Shown here one piece after another: positions 29,301 through 30,307 of a stretch of DNA of 30,307 nucleotides. The stretch is taken from positions 1 to 30,307 of IMG/VR virus record IMGVR_UViG_3300035661_000253. One strand, given 5' to 3'. The translations under genes were made by a program, and so were the position numbers. Source of the stretch: a virus. Numbering within the stretch: position 1 is the first letter of the stretch; the number at the start of each line of letters is the position of its first letter. Under the pieces are notes generated by a model that was not told the origin of the DNA, ran no database searches, and saw nothing but the letters and a program-made list of their open reading frames with translations.

Positions 29301-29893
29301 GCATGGATGTTCAGACCCTGTGGGGCAACGCGCTGATCGAGTTCAAGAACCGCCCGGTGTATCCGGTGGGGTGGAACAGCAGCTCGTTGGAGGACGGTAA
29401 CTTCGATAATTACCGCTTCCCAATGAAGGTCGTGCGCAAGAACCTACCCGTCCGCACGCCGTCGCTACCGACCGGGGAGGCCTTCGGTACCTGCATGATC
29501 TCTCTATTTGCTCGGACGGTGTACTCTCGGGGCGTCAGCGGCTACAATAGCGGCAGTCACTCTGTCAAGACGTCTAGCACAATTGGTGTGCAGGGTTGGG
29601 AGAGCCTGCTGATCGGCGACATTGATCGCTGGGAGGCCGGCAAGATCAAGGCTCATGGTGATGACATGAGCACGGTCGGAACCCCACGTCTGCTTCATCC
29701 ACTGCGCCCCAGCGGCTTCGACAGTTGTGTGGTGGCAACGCCGAACACCGCCCGCTGTTTGTCGCCGGTGGGGATTCCGAACATCGCTTTCGATGGCCCG
29801 AGTGTGACGAACCCCCACGGCTGTACGAACCGTGTGGTGACTCCGCTGCCAATCCTGTCCACCCAGACCGTACCATCACCGGTCGTCGCTTGA
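26390..29893 (+). CDS. Large repeat protein of the virion (1167 aa), probable tail protein
   Basis: A 1167-residue protein built of about twenty degenerate repeats of the form R-x-V-x-P-x-G-[W/I/F]-[D/N]-[S/T]-x-x-[F/W]-G-x-x-x-[V/I], for example FVEPTGWDSSF, TVQAQGWDSFYNE, TVGPYGYDQSLFG and VYPVGLNAALWG. The unit is beta-rich. A motif near residue 9 (LNFSDSLAPPAGG) recurs near 146 (LNFSEPLVSPPGG). AAGGAGGAG stands before the ATG. It is probably a long tail fibre-like or baseplate component, inferred from size, repeats and neighbours; no named family is certain. Confidence 0.72.
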   Translation: MAAPPGNRLNLNFSDSLAPPAGGNVALNFTGLSLQPSLVGLGDTSKFGVTFVGLKSRFLKPVGWEDGVPPAWPPSKPPSVGRPNRSIFPSPWVDGVMPRPTYVSWRQYLSPTGFMNYGVFIEQVPLVHARYFGGYITPPGGPNLILNFSEPLVSPPGGSVVLEFGAFGAGDILGATLGQQGGFGTVALRQASQVRPPSIAPALAFGATKVEGNIRYVQLSTGIDAQAFGTAVVKKAAQAIASPAVTQTGDVGTPWVSFRVRYLTPSGIYATAIPNTHSVTPDVQHVDIAGRGITPLDVGAGSNIQFRQREIFPISVLGPYWGVATVKRRIFVEPTGWDSSFISENAELLVNTSRVYVYTGEADPAQYGTATIFNWRQDVNLHNNGWYDTQWNFPIVYNLKQEVVVAPFADNLDPDQWPHYSPFVENKDRVLGTFGHISSRVGLSTWIRNNADPVKPDGTDMTLWGAGTFITHRNRTVQAQGWDSFYNERYTVVWNKAVALGPAGIGDTSAFGRPNPVANLNREVKHHSGWTGPEWGVPFIAFARRFITPGLFYDVPASFPEVRYNPFPIAPVGIPWQGQVGGHEVRIFRREVFPKSTNVHSVEWVGEPIVQNRNLTVGPYGYDQSLFGRTDIQNLVRYVAPEWVNPDYFTPPLITYRTRTVYPAPISVPLITVLHRIRKDSPDPPSQQRIALNDQNGDGNESDGLGIAPPNMSSPTLRLATIYPEGIDAVAKFGNHKIQSNGITVGFIFEDGLVGTPMLVFTQIVRAQGWRNNVVVSDGIRMTPWNIYAPGGDQMPFGYTPVRYTAHVIRSEVVFGTPTVTNQHRAIGPVPARIYGGDPWFDSFPMFGTATFTLRRQYVAPNGIRSLRFGQIVFLNVPQYVNLDDETNHQGIGPSTQWGDNVIGYPPVQPSLNRPVYPVGLNAALWGAHDAELLNRTIAVSGIPHRGNPQQNLTTPWGTPLVGYPRRYTIGMDVQTLWGNALIEFKNRPVYPVGWNSSSLEDGNFDNYRFPMKVVRKNLPVRTPSLPTGEAFGTCMISLFARTVYSRGVSGYNSGSHSVKTSSTIGVQGWESLLIGDIDRWEAGKIKAHGDDMSTVGTPRLLHPLRPSGFDSCVVATPNTARCLSPVGIPNIAFDGPSVTNPHGCTNRVVTPLPILSTQTVPSPVVA

Positions 29894-29900
29894 GGTAACG

Positions 29901-30307
29901 ATGAGCGTAACCCGCCCATACCCGCTGCCAGCCGCTGGGATCGACTCCCTGAGCGACGAGACCGCCCTCTTGAAGGGGGCGGTCCGCAAGGCCGTCAATG
30001 TGGACATCGGACGCGCCGGCTGCTTCTCTCGCCGTGTCGGCCAGACCCTCCGCCTGCCCGGCTCGGACTACCACAGCATCTGGGGCGCCCAGCAGCGCGG
30101 CACCATGCTGGTGGCCAAGGGCAACCAGCTTCTGCGCCTGAACGACGACCTCAGCACCACGCCCCTCGCTACGCTGAACTCAGCTGATCCGCTCTCCTAC
30201 ACCGAGTACAACGGTAACGTGTACTGGACCAACAAGAGCACCATTGGCTGGCTCCCGTCTGATTCTGATACTGCGCGCCCAGTCGGCGTACCTACCCCCG
30301 AGATCGT
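29901..30307 (+). CDS. Probable head-closure / tail stabilisation-like protein, 3'-truncated
   Basis: The first 135 residues of a gene that runs off the right edge. MSVTRPYPLPAAGIDSLSDE, then AVRKAVNVDIGRAGCFSRR and GAQQRGTMLVAKGNQLLRLN, resemble the N-terminus of beta-propeller phage proteins that seal the portal channel (P22 gp10-like stabilisation proteins and relatives). GAGG stands 5 nt before the ATG. The identity rests on partial sequence and gene order. Confidence 0.6.
   Translation, partial: MSVTRPYPLPAAGIDSLSDETALLKGAVRKAVNVDIGRAGCFSRRVGQTLRLPGSDYHSIWGAQQRGTMLVAKGNQLLRLNDDLSTTPLATLNSADPLSYTEYNGNVYWTNKSTIGWLPSDSDTARPVGVPTPEI

Overview
This window is a contiguous piece of a double-stranded DNA bacteriophage genome, most likely a short-tailed (podovirus-like) phage of a GC-rich proteobacterium. 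The support is a complete head-assembly block (small and large terminase, P22-type portal, scaffold, DUF4043-type major capsid protein, adaptor), a Gram-negative lysis cassette with nested Rz/Rz1 spanins, and a final partial gene that resembles P22-type head-closure/stabilisation proteins. No tail tube, sheath or tape-measure gene is visible. No integrase, tRNA, CRISPR array or insertion sequence was found. The host genus cannot be named from the sequence.

Layout. (1) Positions 1-7827, minus strand: an early operon read leftward. It opens with two tandem XRE-type repressor-like genes, followed by a 788-residue primase(-polymerase)/helicase, a run of small unknown genes, a MoxR-type AAA+ ATPase, two unknowns around an Nmad5-like protein, a four-helix membrane protein, and the first 36 codons of a probable VWA-like metallopeptidase (DUF2201 type), the usual MoxR partner. 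Many junctions are ATGA-type overlaps. (2) 7828-8138: a control region with a perfect inverted-repeat operator over a likely leftward promoter, a second set of inverted repeats, and an AT-rich stretch. (3) 8139-8357, plus strand: a small ribbon-helix-helix-like gene, convergent with the next block. (4) 10520-8415, minus strand: a five-gene accessory operon of unknown function whose intergenic spaces are full of RNA-like hairpins. Two genes carry near-duplicate leaders in which a hairpin appears to hide the ribosome binding site, and a third spacer holds five tandem or competing hairpins. (5) 10521-10828: a regulatory junction with a nested hairpin plus U-rich tail, GC-rich tracts and a rightward promoter that would start the terminase mRNA almost at its ATG. 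(6) 10829-30307, plus strand: the late region. It runs terminase, portal, scaffold, terminator, RyR-domain gene and small genes, stacked terminator/promoter, capsid, decoration-like protein, adaptor, lysis genes, then a long tail/receptor-binding block with two paralogous proteins, a discoidin-like protein and a 1167-residue repeat protein.

How it works together. The XRE pair probably controls the leftward replication operon from its own operator. The late region packages DNA (TerS/TerL through the portal), builds the head (scaffold, capsid, decoration), closes it (adaptor and the partial stabilisation-like protein), adds adsorption proteins, and lyses the cell (transglycosylase, holin, spanins). 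The most unusual signals are the structured leaders of the 8.4-10.6 kb minus-strand block and the phage-borne MoxR/VWA module.
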